A stretch of 64,000 nucleotides of DNA from Onchidella celtica (Eukaryota; Mollusca; Gastropoda; Systellommatophora; Onchidiidae), in NCBI GenBank assembly GCA_963931925.1, contig OZ007571.1, forward strand, positions 13,340,506 through 13,404,505. Direction: 5' to 3'. The notes under the pieces are model-generated. The model searched no databases, was not told the DNA's origin, and saw nothing but the letters and a program-made list of their open reading frames with translations. Both the position numbers and the translations under genes were made by a program. Each line of letters starts with the position of its first letter. Position 1 is the first letter of the stretch. This document shows, piece by piece, positions 35,601 through 50,025 of the stretch.

Positions 35601-38600
35601 GTATTGCCTTACGCATGTTACATGTTCTCCCTGTGTAACCAGCGATACAGCCCTGTGAACAGCTCCCGTCTCCACGGTTACAAGAGTTACCATCCATCTT
35701 ACAGTTTCCACTGCACATGTATCTACAGCTCGGTCCGTAACTGCCTGAAGAACAAGCTGAAAACAAGACAACAGATTGAAATCAAAAGCATATAATTTGC
35801 CTTAAAGCACACGGGTCCTGTCATCATTTTCCCAAGTTTACAGCCACATTGCAATAAATAGGGGGGGGGGGGGGGGATACAAATGCTTTTGCAAATGTAA
35901 CCTAGAAATTATTTCTAGAAAACACTAGCACGGCCCATCCGTCGTGGTTAAAAAAAAAACTGTACCCTACTGGCATGTTTTAATGTAATACAAATATGAT
36001 TACAAAAACAACTAAGAGATTACTTTTAGTAAATTAACTACTAATTACTACACTGTTTAAGGTAACTAAACTTTTGTGCACACATGAGTTTCCTTTGGTT
36101 ATAAAATGTGTGTGTTCAGTTTAGAGGGAATACGGGTAAGGGGCACACTGTAAGATGAAGTAAAAAAGCCTTGTCCTGTAAATAATAGAAATAAGATATT
36201 CACCCTTTTCATATTTTGTTCCATTACATGTGCTGCAATTCCATTGAATATATGCTGACAGTGGCATTATTACTGTACTTTAACAAGACATAGCCTACAG
36301 TTCAGAGAACAGTTGTAGACTGAACCAACCCATATTAATTCTATGGAAGTGTATATTTAGGCCGAATACGGCCTATACAACCCGGTACTGTGCTATTTGG
36401 GCCGAAGGTATTTTAGGCAAGGGAGTGTCAATTTCCACCGCGGAATACGGATTGTGGATTCAAGTGTGCATTGGAATGGTCAGATGAACCTGGGGGCGTG
36501 AGGGTCTAGTCAGTTTGTATCAATGGACGGTAGTCAGATTGACTAATCAGGGGAATAGGGGCTGGGGCAGCCATTGGCGATCGACGTACCGACAGTAGCC
36601 ACCGCAAAATGCGGTAGTATTATTAATTGACGCTACCGGCTACCGGAAAATGTGGTGGTGATTGACGCTACCTTTAGGCAATATTGTACGGATACAAATT
36701 CTGTTTTCAAAAAAAAAAAAAAAAAGTCAGAACAGTGCAAACTGCAAACTCGCACTATCGGCCCAAATAACTCGGCACCAGGGTTTTGTGCTATTTAGGC
36801 CGTATTCGGCCCAAATATACCTAGCCTAATTCTATAGCCACGTCTTTGATCTGTATGAAACAGAACAGTAAAACGGTATTAATTTGCAAAAGTTGTAAAC
36901 AATGAAGAAAGGTCATGGTTGTCACGAGTGGAGTGAGTGCAATTAAGGGGATTGCTACAGAGCGGGTGTAGAGTAAGAAGGGCTCACGGCAGACAAGTAG
37001 GGAAAGACGGGAAAGGAGGAGAGTAAAATTAACGCACGTAGACAAGTAAGTTAAGCGTGCTGTTGTGAGTAGTGGGGGGTCTGAATGAGGCGAAAGCGCT
37101 GTATTACTATCACTGCAAGTTAGAAGGTCCTACGGAACGGACGCTAATAAGAGCCCATCGGGCGGACATAAGGGGAGCAGTCGAGAGACCAGTGAGAGAG
37201 TTTCCAGTGATGACTGGTACGTAGAACGTTGATTGATTATTATGATTGATGTATTATATTATATTCGTCTATTACCATGATGTAAATAAGTATATGTGAG
37301 GAATGTGGAAGTCCTTGATATTGGATATAGCAATGTGCGCCATGAGCGATAGATGAAAGTGAGTTCATGGATTTGTAGCGCGAGTGAGTAGTGTGTACTC
37401 CGATGGAGGTGTGTTACCGTAAGATGTGTGGTGAGTGAAAGGTGAACTAGTGTGTGTACGCTTCATGGGTTGTAAGGAGAGGTGGAGTGAATAGAAATGG
37501 TAGGGTATTATACCAATGTAATGTTATTCTTGTAGGTGCCGAGGTCGGGCCAAAGAGCGCCGCCTACGGTGATAGGCCAGCATAGGGCCGGAGGCCACAC
37601 ATAGGCCAGAAGTGAGGCTGTCAGTGCAGGACAGTAGAGGCACATAAAGTCGTGGCAGTCAGGCCACGGACAGGGACGTAGATATGAGCGTGAATGTGAT
37701 AATGGACTGTTGCCATGTTGAAGGGCTAGTGGACTGATAATGTACTATTGAAATGATAATGTCTATTGAAATGATAATGTGTTATTGCCCTGCTGAGGTG
37801 CTAGGGGAGTGCTAAGGTGTATGACAATAGGAAGGTGATATTGAGAGACTGCGGTGCCAGTGAATTATTAATGTGCTATTAAGACCCTGAGGGGAGAGGC
37901 TGAGGCCGAAGAGCCTTTAGGAGTAACTACCGGGTTGTGGATCCGAGGGAGAGTGTGTGTGAGAATAAGGCCGTTGTACGGCAGTTAATCCCAATAATAT
38001 AATGTATGTAATTGCGCTATTATCTGTATAATTATGTTTAATAAATGTGTGAGTCTGATGGGTTGTTCTGTTAAGTGTTAAACTTGTTTGTTCGTGATTG
38101 TTGTCCTGTCATAAACTATTACATCTCCCAGTCTGGGATTTGTGACAATGGTAAGAATCATACTCACGTTGATTACATGCATCACCAGTAAAACCTGGTC
38201 TACATTCAGGGCATTGACCAGTACTCACAAAACATCCATTGGCACAGTGACACCGGTGCTCACATTCACGTCCGTAGGTATCTGCACACACAGTGTCTGT
38301 GATATGAATAAAAAAACAACTCCATTCACACTTTTCTTCAAATTGACCTCTTTACAAAGCTTTAAAGAAAAAGAAATGTTTCAGCCTGGAGCGGTACATG
38401 AGTTGTCAAACTGTCAGATATATTGATGCTGATGATCAGCTAGTCTTTAAAGATTAACATTTTGAATTTTCTGGGAAGGGTGAGAAAACGAAAACACGTT
38501 GCTGATGAAGATGAGATTACTTTGGAATGGTATAATGTAATTTATATAATGGCTGTTACCCACCTTTTTTGTTTTACGCAATAGAATGTAATACTTTATT

Positions 38601-41600
38601 TTCAAAATTATGGTTAATTATAGTTTTGAAAAGAAAAGATACAATTTATGTTACTGACACAATAAACAATAAAGTTTTATTTCTTTATATAATATAGGTA
38701 TATTATATAAAAGCTATGGGGAAAAGTTCATAAGATTAGAATCATCCTTACTATGAACAACATTCAGTTTCTGCCATCACTGGAATAATTGCTGATATGT
38801 AACAAAATTTGCTTTAACAGTGGATGCACTTGAATTTGGTACATACCCCCGTACATTTCTGTTTCGCATAGTGTCAAAACGTGACTAGCTTGAACGCTGA
38901 CCTCTGCCAACTGATTGTTATTTGGATCTATGACGGTGTACACATTCTGAGTTATTGTTATTTGATCTGTGTAGCTAAACACTTCTCTCTGACTGCTGAA
39001 ACTTTTCAAGATGAAACCCCGAAGTCTTTCAGAGCAACAATCTGGAAACAAAACGATCATGATGGACAACCATACTTTGTAAAAATGACGATTGTAATAC
39101 ACACAAAAATATCTCATCAATGCCAATAGAACTTCTCATAATCTGCTTCTCTTACAGGAGGCTACAAAGATAAATCAGCATTATGATTACACTGAAAAAA
39201 CAACAACAACAACAACAAAAAGAACAGCAATATAATAATGGTTGTCAGGTCATATAAAGACGGGCTATAAACGACGAGAAATTTCAAAGAATGGCTAAAT
39301 AATTCTTTTAAAGAAGAATGTCCGTAAGATTATTTTGATGTCTGTTCCGTTCCTCTAGTCAATTTTATGTAGCGGCTCGTTAACACTTTATCTTGTTATT
39401 AAACGTCCCTGCTAGTTTGTAAGTTTTAATCAGAACCAATACGCGGTAATACAATGGCTCGCAATTTCATTTTGTTATCAAATTTCATTGTTGTTATTTG
39501 AATATACATGCATCTACATCTGACATCAACACCATTTTTTGTTTCTAGACAACCTTGCGACTTGTTGGATCACCATTTGAGAGAAATGTATTGCATTTTA
39601 AAGCATCCGTTTAATGTATTGATAAAACTAATTAATGTTAATATTATCATGATTTTTGAGTTTGAATTCATTAAAAAAATTGCTCCGAACTTTATTAATG
39701 CTCCTCGTTTCATTCCTTTGCACCAATACAAATTTCACAGTATTTCCATGCAGAGATTTAGGAAGACTTCATTAGAAATGCCTTCTACAGGACTGAAGAT
39801 GTTTAATCTGAGTTGATATAAATATCATCCAAAGACAGACAATACACTAACCCAGTGTAAAGGTAGTGTGGTCAGGCTGACTATATTTATTTGTATTTGG
39901 TTTGGCTACAGAGCTTGAGTCAAATACAGAATAACACATAAATCTTGTAGTTCTGACGCCACCATGACCAACACAAAAGAAGGATGGGAATTGGGAAAGG
40001 GGGCGGGGGGGGGGGGGACATTCGACACCTAAGCATCTCATCACCAAGTATGAGGAATACAAAAAGAACTCATTAAATACCCGAATTTGTCAATTTAGAT
40101 AAACAAGAACAATTCCACGCACACCCCCACCCCACCCCCCTCAGGCGGTAGTGATAGCAATATTATGTTTTCGTGACACTGCAACCAATAAGGAAGTATG
40201 ATTGTACATGTCATTGTGGCATAATAGTGATATCCGGTATTGCAAGTCGTTTCTACATTTGGCGCTGCAACGTCATGTGTACGTTCAACATTTTCATCCG
40301 AGTCAGATAAGTAGGTTCCAAGGTGCTCATACATGCAGATGTGACATGCATGATATTACAAAACTTTTTGCATCCAAAATGTCTACCTTTTGTTTTTATT
40401 ACATCATATTAAGTACCACCACGGGCGCATACCACGTGGTTAACAGTGCACTGAAGATTAAGAGTAAATACCGTTCAATGTTTCATTTCATTCAAATGTA
40501 TGAATTCTTCAGAGAGCACCATTCATTGGCAATAAAATACCCTCACCTTGTCTGTTGTAAAGGACATATCTGTTTATCCTGACGGGCCTGACAAATATGA
40601 TAAACCATGTTGGTCTTGGGTCATTTCCCTCACTTGTATGGGTGCAGCTTCCACCACTAATTTGGGGATTAGTATTCCCGTCTACAGCTTTTTCAGATGG
40701 AAAATGTCTGCTGGACTGGTTAGTCATCTGTTTGAGGGCAACATTCCGACCTGCCAAAAAGTGTTGCTGTACTAAAATAAATAAATGGGGAAGAGAGGAA
40801 CACACTGCATTTCTACCAAAGAAATAGAATGGTCCCCCTGCTTTATAATAGTTCGTCAAGAAGACAAAATTATTTACCTGGACAAAGAAATGACTCCCTA
40901 CCGATACCACTTACTTTAATATTAATGCCATACCCAAGAATCTAATATGGACATTGTCCTTGTGCCAGCAAACACGGGAGGGTCTTAGTCTTTGAAATCT
41001 TAAAACAATCACTACATTAGTCAAATATCTCAAATTCTGAAAGTAACAGGAAAAAGAGAAGACATATTCAACAAAAAATATTCAATCACACAATGTTGAA
41101 CGTTTACATTAATTCACCATATCGATACATTTGTCTATATGAGTACTGGTGTCAAAACTGAGCCATTTGATTTTTATCTGCAATTTAGTAATTAATGTGA
41201 ATTCCTTTGGTGAATTCCTGGTGTTTTGGAAGGTAAGACTACTCAGGCTTACTAATTCACTTCATCCAACGGTAATGTATGTTGATGATCTGGCACTACT
41301 CTGTTCGGAGACAAGCCTTGGCACAGCTCAGATGCGTCTTCAGTCTACCCTAAACAACCTACAACAGTGGACAACAACATGGAACATGAAGCTGAATGCC
41401 AAGAAAACAACTTACAATCTTTAGTCTCTCCACCAGAATGCAGGCACCTAAACTCAAAATCAACAACGAGCTTCTCATCAAAGATGACTCACCCTCATAC
41501 CTCTGAGTCACATTTGACCAACGACTGACATGGAAAGCCCATCTGGAAAAGACCCAGACTAAAGCAATGCAGCGGATTGCGCTCCTAAAAAAGTTGGCAG

Positions 41601-44600
41601 GCACAGACTGGGGTGCAGCACAAAACATACTCAAGAAAACCTGCACCGGATACATACGTCCGGTTCTGGAGTATGATATCTCAGCATGGGGAGCAGCAGC
41701 AAAGAGCAATTTCCAGGGAGTGGAACGCATCCAAAACCAGAGCCTTCGAATTATCACCGGGGGAATGAAATCCACACCTATTGTAGAGATGGAGAGCATC
41801 ACTGGTTTACAACCACTGGATCATGGAGGACAGAAAAAATGGAAAACTAACCTCACAGCTAACAAAGTTTCAAAACCTTCGAAATCACCCTATGAATGAC
41901 AGAGTTAAGAAACCAACAAAAAGCAGACTAAAAAGAACCAGCTTTATAAAATCAGCTAGACAACAGTTAAACAACCTTAAAATCCCACCCATAGATGAAG
42001 ACGAGGACCTTACAGAGGTTGACTGCTGCCCTCCATGGGAAAGACAACACTTTCCCCTAATCAAAGACACCATTTACGGCATCACCTCCAAGACCAATCA
42101 GTCCACGGCAGAGCTGCAATCACTCACACAGGAAATGCTGGACAGCTCCTATCCACAAAACAGCTGGATCCGGGTATTCACGGACGGGTCAGCACAAGAA
42201 GCCGTAAGAGATAGAGGAGGTGGTGTATATATCCAATGGACTAATGGGGAAGAATCAGAACTATCAGTACCCACAGAGAAATATTCTACCAACTACAGAG
42301 CAGAAACAGAAGCCATACTAGAAGCTGCGCTAAAGTTACAAAACAGAGACATATACAACAAAAAAAAAAGTTATTCTCACAGATGCTAGGTCAGTCCTGC
42401 AGGCCCTTCAAAGTTCACATGATTTTCATCAAAACAAACTCACCTCTGCCTTAGTGCAGTTATGCCACACAGCAAGCAATGTGGTTCTCCAGTGGATCCC
42501 TGGCCACTGTAACATCATCGGAAATGATAAGGCAGACACTCTGGCAAAAAATGGCGCAAACTTCCCCCAAGTCAGAGAAAACATAGTCTCAGAAGCTAAA
42601 AGTCACATTAAGGCAGCGTTGAAATCCAAGTGGAAACAAAGTCACCCAAGCCATGTAACAGACGATGCGATACACTTGCTCAGCAGAAAGGAGCAAACTA
42701 TCATTTTTAGGCTGAGAACTGGACATAACAGACTCTGGCAGCACCTTTACAAAAAATTCAGGTTTGGAGAAACTGAGATATGCCCATGTGGAAACTGCCC
42801 AGGGAATGCAGAACATGTCCTCCAACAATGCCCGCTATACAGAGAACATAGGGAAAACAGCTGGCCCCGAGGTGCGGCACTACACACCAAGCTATATGGG
42901 ACAGCAGAGGAACTCAGGAGCACAGCATCCTTCATAAAGGCTACCGGCCTCCTGATATAAATAGTCTGACACGAAGAACGCAGAAGAAGAAGAAGAAGAC
43001 TTCATCCAAAAATGTGCCAGGCAGCAGTAAGTAATTTTACCAGACTTGCTCCCCACATGTAAGGAAGAAGTTCACCATCAACCCCCTACCCTGACAGGTA
43101 AGACCTTTGACGTTCCCATCCCTCTTGGATAGAAAATAAACAGAGAAAAATAACTTCTGACATTGTCTGATGACTATATTATAATACAAAGAGAAAAATA
43201 AAATAAAAAAATAACTGTTCGTCCATTCATGACAAATACACCAGGGAAACCATCTATAAAATTGAATGATATTGAACATGGATATATCACTAACAATAAC
43301 CGAGCCACGATACCAGCACCACATAAATTTATTTGTCAGTATAGCCCTATCCTCATTTTGTGCCACACTTAGTAATAATATCGATGGTATTGGTTGATTG
43401 GTGAGACTTAACCTGATGGCACACTGAGACAAAATTGTATTGCGACAGTTCGACTCAAGACTTGATATTCGTTGAAGCATCGCGCACTGAGTCAAAACGC
43501 CTTTGCTTGGCTTGTTGTATAGGAGTAAAACCAATAATGTAGGGTTTACAGCAATAACATATGTTTAAGCTGTTTAAGTCTAATAAAAAAAAAAAAAATT
43601 CTGATACACGGGAACTGTTGTAAATTTGCGTAGTACTTCAATTGACAGCAAAATCTATCGTATTTTTTGCTCTTCCTCACCTGTTAATTCGGGGTATTGT
43701 CGAGAAAAAGAAATCTCGACAATATTCAAACACGTTAATGAAATTTGGTTTCAATTGACTCCAGTGACCTGCGAGATCTATGTGTCATTGACTGGCTATA
43801 AATCTTTCTAATCATGGTGCATTACACTGCACTTCCAAAGAGGAATTGCTCGATCACTGAAGCCAGGGCCAGGACATTTTCAAATAAATTATGAGGTCGT
43901 CTGTTCTAACCTCTAGAGAGGGTCATATTTTGTAGACCATTTTAACTGACAGGCCGTCACATGATATCTGGCGGGCCTATTTTATGGCAGGCTTACAGCC
44001 CGGAATGCACATAATATCCTGCACTACCCTCTGCAGAACGTTTAGAATGAGTCCCTGAAATTTCATTCTGCCAAAGGAAAAGCCTCTTCGGCATGTGCCG
44101 ACCGTGTCGTGAACAAAATTCAATTTTAAATTATAGCTTACTTAATATGTTTTAAGGGACAAAGCCCCCCCCCCCCCGGGAGTTTAATGGTGCTACCTTC
44201 CTCAATCCTGCTTCTTTTTCTTCTTTCTGACATCTCTGGTGCCCACGAACAAGTACATGAAATGGGACAACAACAAGAAAGAAGACAACAATGAAGAACC
44301 GAGGGCCAACAGCCTTCGACTGAGGACCCTGAGACCCCGATCATCTTCGAGTCTCCCCTCTGGAAGGGGATCAAACTCCGTCTCGTGGACTTCTCATCTC
44401 GCTATCTTCTGAAAAAAAAGGTTGAGCGCGTTGTCGAGTCGAGACTACGAAACGGAGAAGTATGCTCAGATATTTGGTAGGGGTGATCTTCTCACAAACA
44501 ATGAATATCACATTGCAAGGAATGCCAGTGACTTGTTTAACAGAACCTGTGGGCTTTATGAACAGAGATGGCCAATTCGTTTGTACATTTGGCAAAGAAT

Positions 44601-47600
44601 GCCATCAGTTTTGTTGTTATTACTGTTAAAGAAGAGTCAACACTCTTACTACCGGAAATAGCGCTTTGCAAAACTTAACGACTTAATTTGTGATGCCTGG
44701 GTAGAATAGGGGTTGGACTAGGGGGGGGGGGGAGGGTGGAGGGCTGGGGCATGAATGAACATTTGGGGCCTGCGGGAGTGAAGGGCTAAAAACGATTGAG
44801 AACCACTGAGAATGAGAATGGTGAGAATGACGGACTTGAGTCGTCACAAAATAAAATCCAACAGATGCCACGAGTCGCAAAAGCGTTCTTCCCCTTCGAT
44901 TTTGTGCATGACTGAAATCATTGTCAAGCAGTCCTCAATACCCTGTAAAGATCCATCGTTTCATGACATCCAGATTATACACTTTAACTTGCACCCACGA
45001 CCTCCTAAATTGCTGTATCAATAGAGGACCGGACTCTTCAGCCGTACGGATATTAAACCGGATTGTTAACCATATTATAATATCGTGTGTCTGTGAGACC
45101 TAGGGGACTTGTTTTTTGCCATAATGTTGCAGAAAAATTGTCTGTGTTGTACATTATATGCCATACCATTTCTTGACAAATGTGAGCGCGTGAGTGATCA
45201 CCGATCATCAATTTGTTTTTTCTATTATGTGCTCCTGGAGCCTATTAGGCCAGGGCGAGACATAACATTTAATTGTTGATACAAGCTTTTCTTCATTTGA
45301 TAGTCCGGAGTATGAATCGGTAGTAATTAGGACTTTTTTCTCTTTTTGATAGACCTGGGTCTGACAGACCAGACAAGGTAGGAATCGCAACCTTTTAAGC
45401 ACTTAGCTGGTTGTCAACGAGCGCGATCATTATGTTACAGTCGTACCTCTTGGTGGTCTTGAAATTTCATTGTAGAGCTTTCATGGCAACCTTTTTGAAT
45501 CCTTTGACATAACATAACAAATGATGTAGCTAATTACAAAATCTAGCTACCTTGTATTTCAGACGCCTTATTTTAAAATGATTGTCAAAGTGAATAGCAT
45601 CACTGTTCTGCAGTAATCACCCGCCTGTATTTGCTACATAAAAGGTATTTAGAAACATTTCACTATGAACTCCGTGCACGAAGGATTCGTTAACGCAGAT
45701 GGGAGAGCAAACTATTATGATTAATATCGAATCTGTATAATAAAAATAATCAAGATATACATTGTTTAAACATATAATGCTACTTCCACAAGGAATCATT
45801 AGATTTAATATGTTCCCCGTGTACCATCCTTGTATGTGATATACTGCAGTTAAACGAAAGTCCTTATTTGCGACAAATGAAAACATCACACAACAATAAT
45901 ATTAGACAGTAAATTATCTATTTTCTGTGCAATGAAAATTCTTTCGTTTGCTTTTAAATAATCTCTATGGAGGACAAGCATGTCGGTGGGCGAACATGAT
46001 AAAAAAAATGTTTCAGTTACAATACGAGGTGACAAACGTGAGTATCAAGCAAAAAATTGGTTGCCATCTTCTGGTGCCTTATGAAGGTATTTTGGGAAAG
46101 AAACTGATTCCGTTAAAACTATGGTTGTGACTACATAGTTTTTCCACTACATCATGAAGGGATGAGTTGCACTGAGATAAAACCGTTCTGACTCAGTACG
46201 CTAAGTCTCTCGTTCCGCCTGCTGACTCAATACAGTTTTGACTCGCACGATCCGTGTCACGAGTCAGGCTTGCGACAGACTCGCTCCAGTTTTACTAATG
46301 CGCCAGGTCCTATTTAACCCCAAAGCCTACACCTCACACTATAACTGAGACAAAACACTGACTCAGTGGGCCAATAGCCTTCATATACATTGTGTAGGCT
46401 ATACCTGTAACTTACCTCCACTAATGTAAAGTGAACACAAGTAATTTACGCCCTGTCCTGACAGAATAACTTTCTGTATGTCCAGACGCAGGTCACAGTG
46501 GATGTCCAGTATTCTGTCAGAGACAGTTCCTCGTCTTTCTCCTGTACAGTCTAAATTAGATCTATTCGTGCTGCCTAGAAAACTTACTGTAAACAATTGC
46601 AGTTCATCTTGTGGAAGGAAATAAAGAAACACATTCAATTTAAATTTAATACATGTACACACACACATGCAGAATGTATCAATGAGTGATACAATCGTTT
46701 AAATAAAAGTTGACACCTACAAATGCGCCACAATAATATGTACAAACTGCATCCGACCCTGCCCTCACATCTTCTTTCCTGGCATAACTCATAGAAAGAA
46801 GGAACGGCATAAGCATTATCCCGGCCATAGTTGAAGTGAAAAGATAGGTTGAAGGACTAGCAATCTCAATTTACACGCCTTCAGTTCAGTGGCTGTGTTT
46901 GTGTGTGTGTGTGTGCACGCGCGTGTGTGTATCTGTGTGTATTAAGTTTTATTTAAACCTAGGCGTGCAGCAACGGACTTTGATCGTTCAACTAGAAGGA
47001 TGAGGACGCCATTACAATTGGTTTCAGTAAGATCCGATGAGTTGGCTGGTGAGAATTTATTGTCAATATCAAAAATCCCCGTCGCTAGAAAACTAAAATC
47101 TAATTCTACAACTTCACCGACTCCGCATTATAACTTTCCGGTGACCTAATTGTGGCTCTCTACCGGTTCACATTTAGGCAAATTTGGGATGGATGCTCAC
47201 GTTAGGTTACTATTGATGGCTTTTACTGAGTGTTCCAGTGATTCTCTTGGTTTCCATATTCAAGCTTTGTTCGATCAAATATTTGCGTGCAGCTTACTGA
47301 TAATATATGGTCAATAGCTCTGATGTCCATTGTCTTGATGTTCATGAGGAGTTCAGATATTTTAAGTTCAGCTTTCTGCAGTTTAGTCTGTTGTCTTACA
47401 AATGCTTGATGATTATCTTTACAAGACAGTTTAAGTTTTATTGGTGTTTGAATCCCCCCCCCCTCCTCCTCCCCCCCCCCCCTCGTCTTCGTAGGCTACT
47501 AAAAGATTTAGTCGTTGACTTTTACATGATGGCTGGTGGATATTTTATGATTAATGTGTTTCGCCTCCATAAAAATAATGACCAGTTTAAGAAATGTTTG

Positions 47601-49994
47601 GTTGCCAACAGCTTTTTAATTTGATTAATTTATATACCATTCAATACATAAGATAAGATAAGATAAGATAAATTTTATTCGTCCTTGTACAAGGAAATTT
47701 GTTTTGATCATTGAATACATAACAATACAGTTACAGAAGCAGAAAGTATGATACATAGCGCGCACACACACATATATACACACACACTGATAAATTAACT
47801 AAATTAACAAAATTAACAGTGCACACAATATGCTTCCCTAACTAAAACACATTGACCTGACACGCAGGATGATGATTCTATTCACTGAACACTTTGTGTT
47901 AAAATGTTTCAACTAGACTGTACAAACAGGCATACCATCTAAGATCGCCCACAGCACTACATTATTATATTCTACATTGATGTATGAACCACTCATTCTA
48001 TATAATATTTGTTTCCTATACAAAGCCAGGTAAGTATGACACACTTTTATAAATGCGGTTTAAAAAAAAAGGCGATGATTTACTAGTAAAACTTACGATA
48101 TCCTCTTTTCTGAAACACAAAGGTCACACAGAACTATGTTTAATGGTATAGTACGAGTGTCAAACTTTTACCTGGTTGATTGACATGCAGTCTCAGCCAT
48201 GTAAAAGGAAGGCTTCTATTTAAGTGAACAGTCACTTGTTGCCAAGAGGTAGTTGTGGGATTACATGATGTGTCGTTGCTGTCCACTAACCAATCAGGAG
48301 TTGGCAGTGTTGCGTGGGAGGACAGATCAACTGTAACATGATGACACATATCAACAACAAAAAAAAGTCACCACAGGTTGGTAAACTGTAACAATAATAA
48401 ATCACTAGTTCGTGAACTACTTCAGAGACGATCATCATAGACAACAACGTGTCAATAGCCGGAGCAGTTATAAACCGGAAATCTAGACTGACAAAACCAG
48501 GATACGTGTTTAGTGAATCACTTGAATAGAACTTACCAGAAAATAAAAACAATTTTTAATAATCCTCCTGACCTGTTTCTGTGAGGTGAACAGAAGCATG
48601 AACTTTCTCAAACATGTTGGGTAAACAAAAAAAGACAATGTTTTAATGTCACTGAGTTAATAGCATAACTAGACGTGTATCGGCCAAATAATTTCTTTCA
48701 GTCGAGTCACGGTATCAACTTCCTTTAAATAAACAGTCATTACAACTTTACTGGAAAGTCCCAATCTTGACCCCGACTAGCTAAAAAAAAAAAAATCGGC
48801 TGTTGGATAAAGAAGTCAACTTAAAAATCATCTTATTAAAAAATGTCCTTTTCGATCCCTTTCAGTCAGCTTATAGGAATACCATTGCACCGAAACAGCT
48901 TTGCAGTATTAATTTGATGTCCCTGGGAGATCCACCCTAGGGCCCGACTTTAACACCATGTTCGTCCAGCCTTTGAGTAAGATCATCAACGAATATCACA
49001 TGCAATGTTATCAAGTGTATGCTGCTCAGGTACTTAATCTGATCTCCCCATCAGAAGTTAACTAATCTTAGATTATCATAAACAAGTTAAAATTGAACAA
49101 TGACAAGACAGAGATACAGCATGTGGCACTAGGGCAAAGGTTACGTCTCTTGTATTAAATTATGTCAGTCTTGATGGAACCATTTTTAGCATTAATCAAA
49201 AACCTGAAAAACTAAGTGTCTTTATGGACAGCACACTGTGAATGGAACACCATAATTTTTATAAATAATAATAATAATAATAGATGGCATTTATATAGCG
49301 CACATCCATTTAAAATGCTCTATGCGCTTTACTGAAACAACATGTCAACCACAGAGCAGAATGGAGCGCAAAAGATGTCCGTTTTTAGAACTGAGAGGAA
49401 TTGCCCAAAAAATGACCTTATCTAAACTTACTGTAAATGCTACAATATTACACTTTGTTAGCTTTCATCATTTCCAGGCTGCATTACTGAAACTCACTGC
49501 TGACAGGCATTCCAGCTGATAAACTAAATAAGCTCCAACGAGTTCAGAACAACGCCGTCACTTTAACATTTAAACATAAAGGAGCATAATTGTAACAACT
49601 ATGTTAAGAGATCTCCATTGGCTGCTAGTGTAGATCCCCATTTAGCATAATTGGCACTTCTTTGTTATACGTGGACCATATTCCATCATATTTAATTAAT
49701 TCATTAATCCTTAAAATAGGCCATCAATTTGTGGTCCACACTTTTCAACCCCCTTTGGTAATAAGCGCAATATTCTTGAGGGAAAAAAAGGGGGTTGGGT
49801 GGGTGGGAGGGGTCGTTCCTTTTCTTATTACGGCCCAAATGTACGGAATGCTCTGCCCGATACATATTTCTTCATTTAAGGAATTCAAAACAGAGCTAAA
49901 GTCAGTCCTGTGTCTGAAACATTGACTGACTGATTGATCATTCTCTTGTCTTTTGTCTTTTGTACAACATGAAAGAATATTTTCTAAGTGCACC

Positions 49995-50025
<31 letters not shown>

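Noticed and set aside
43037..43534. 165-codon minus-strand open frame in intron 4
   Set aside because: No recognisable motif, low-complexity runs and no donor or acceptor in the phase used by the gene.
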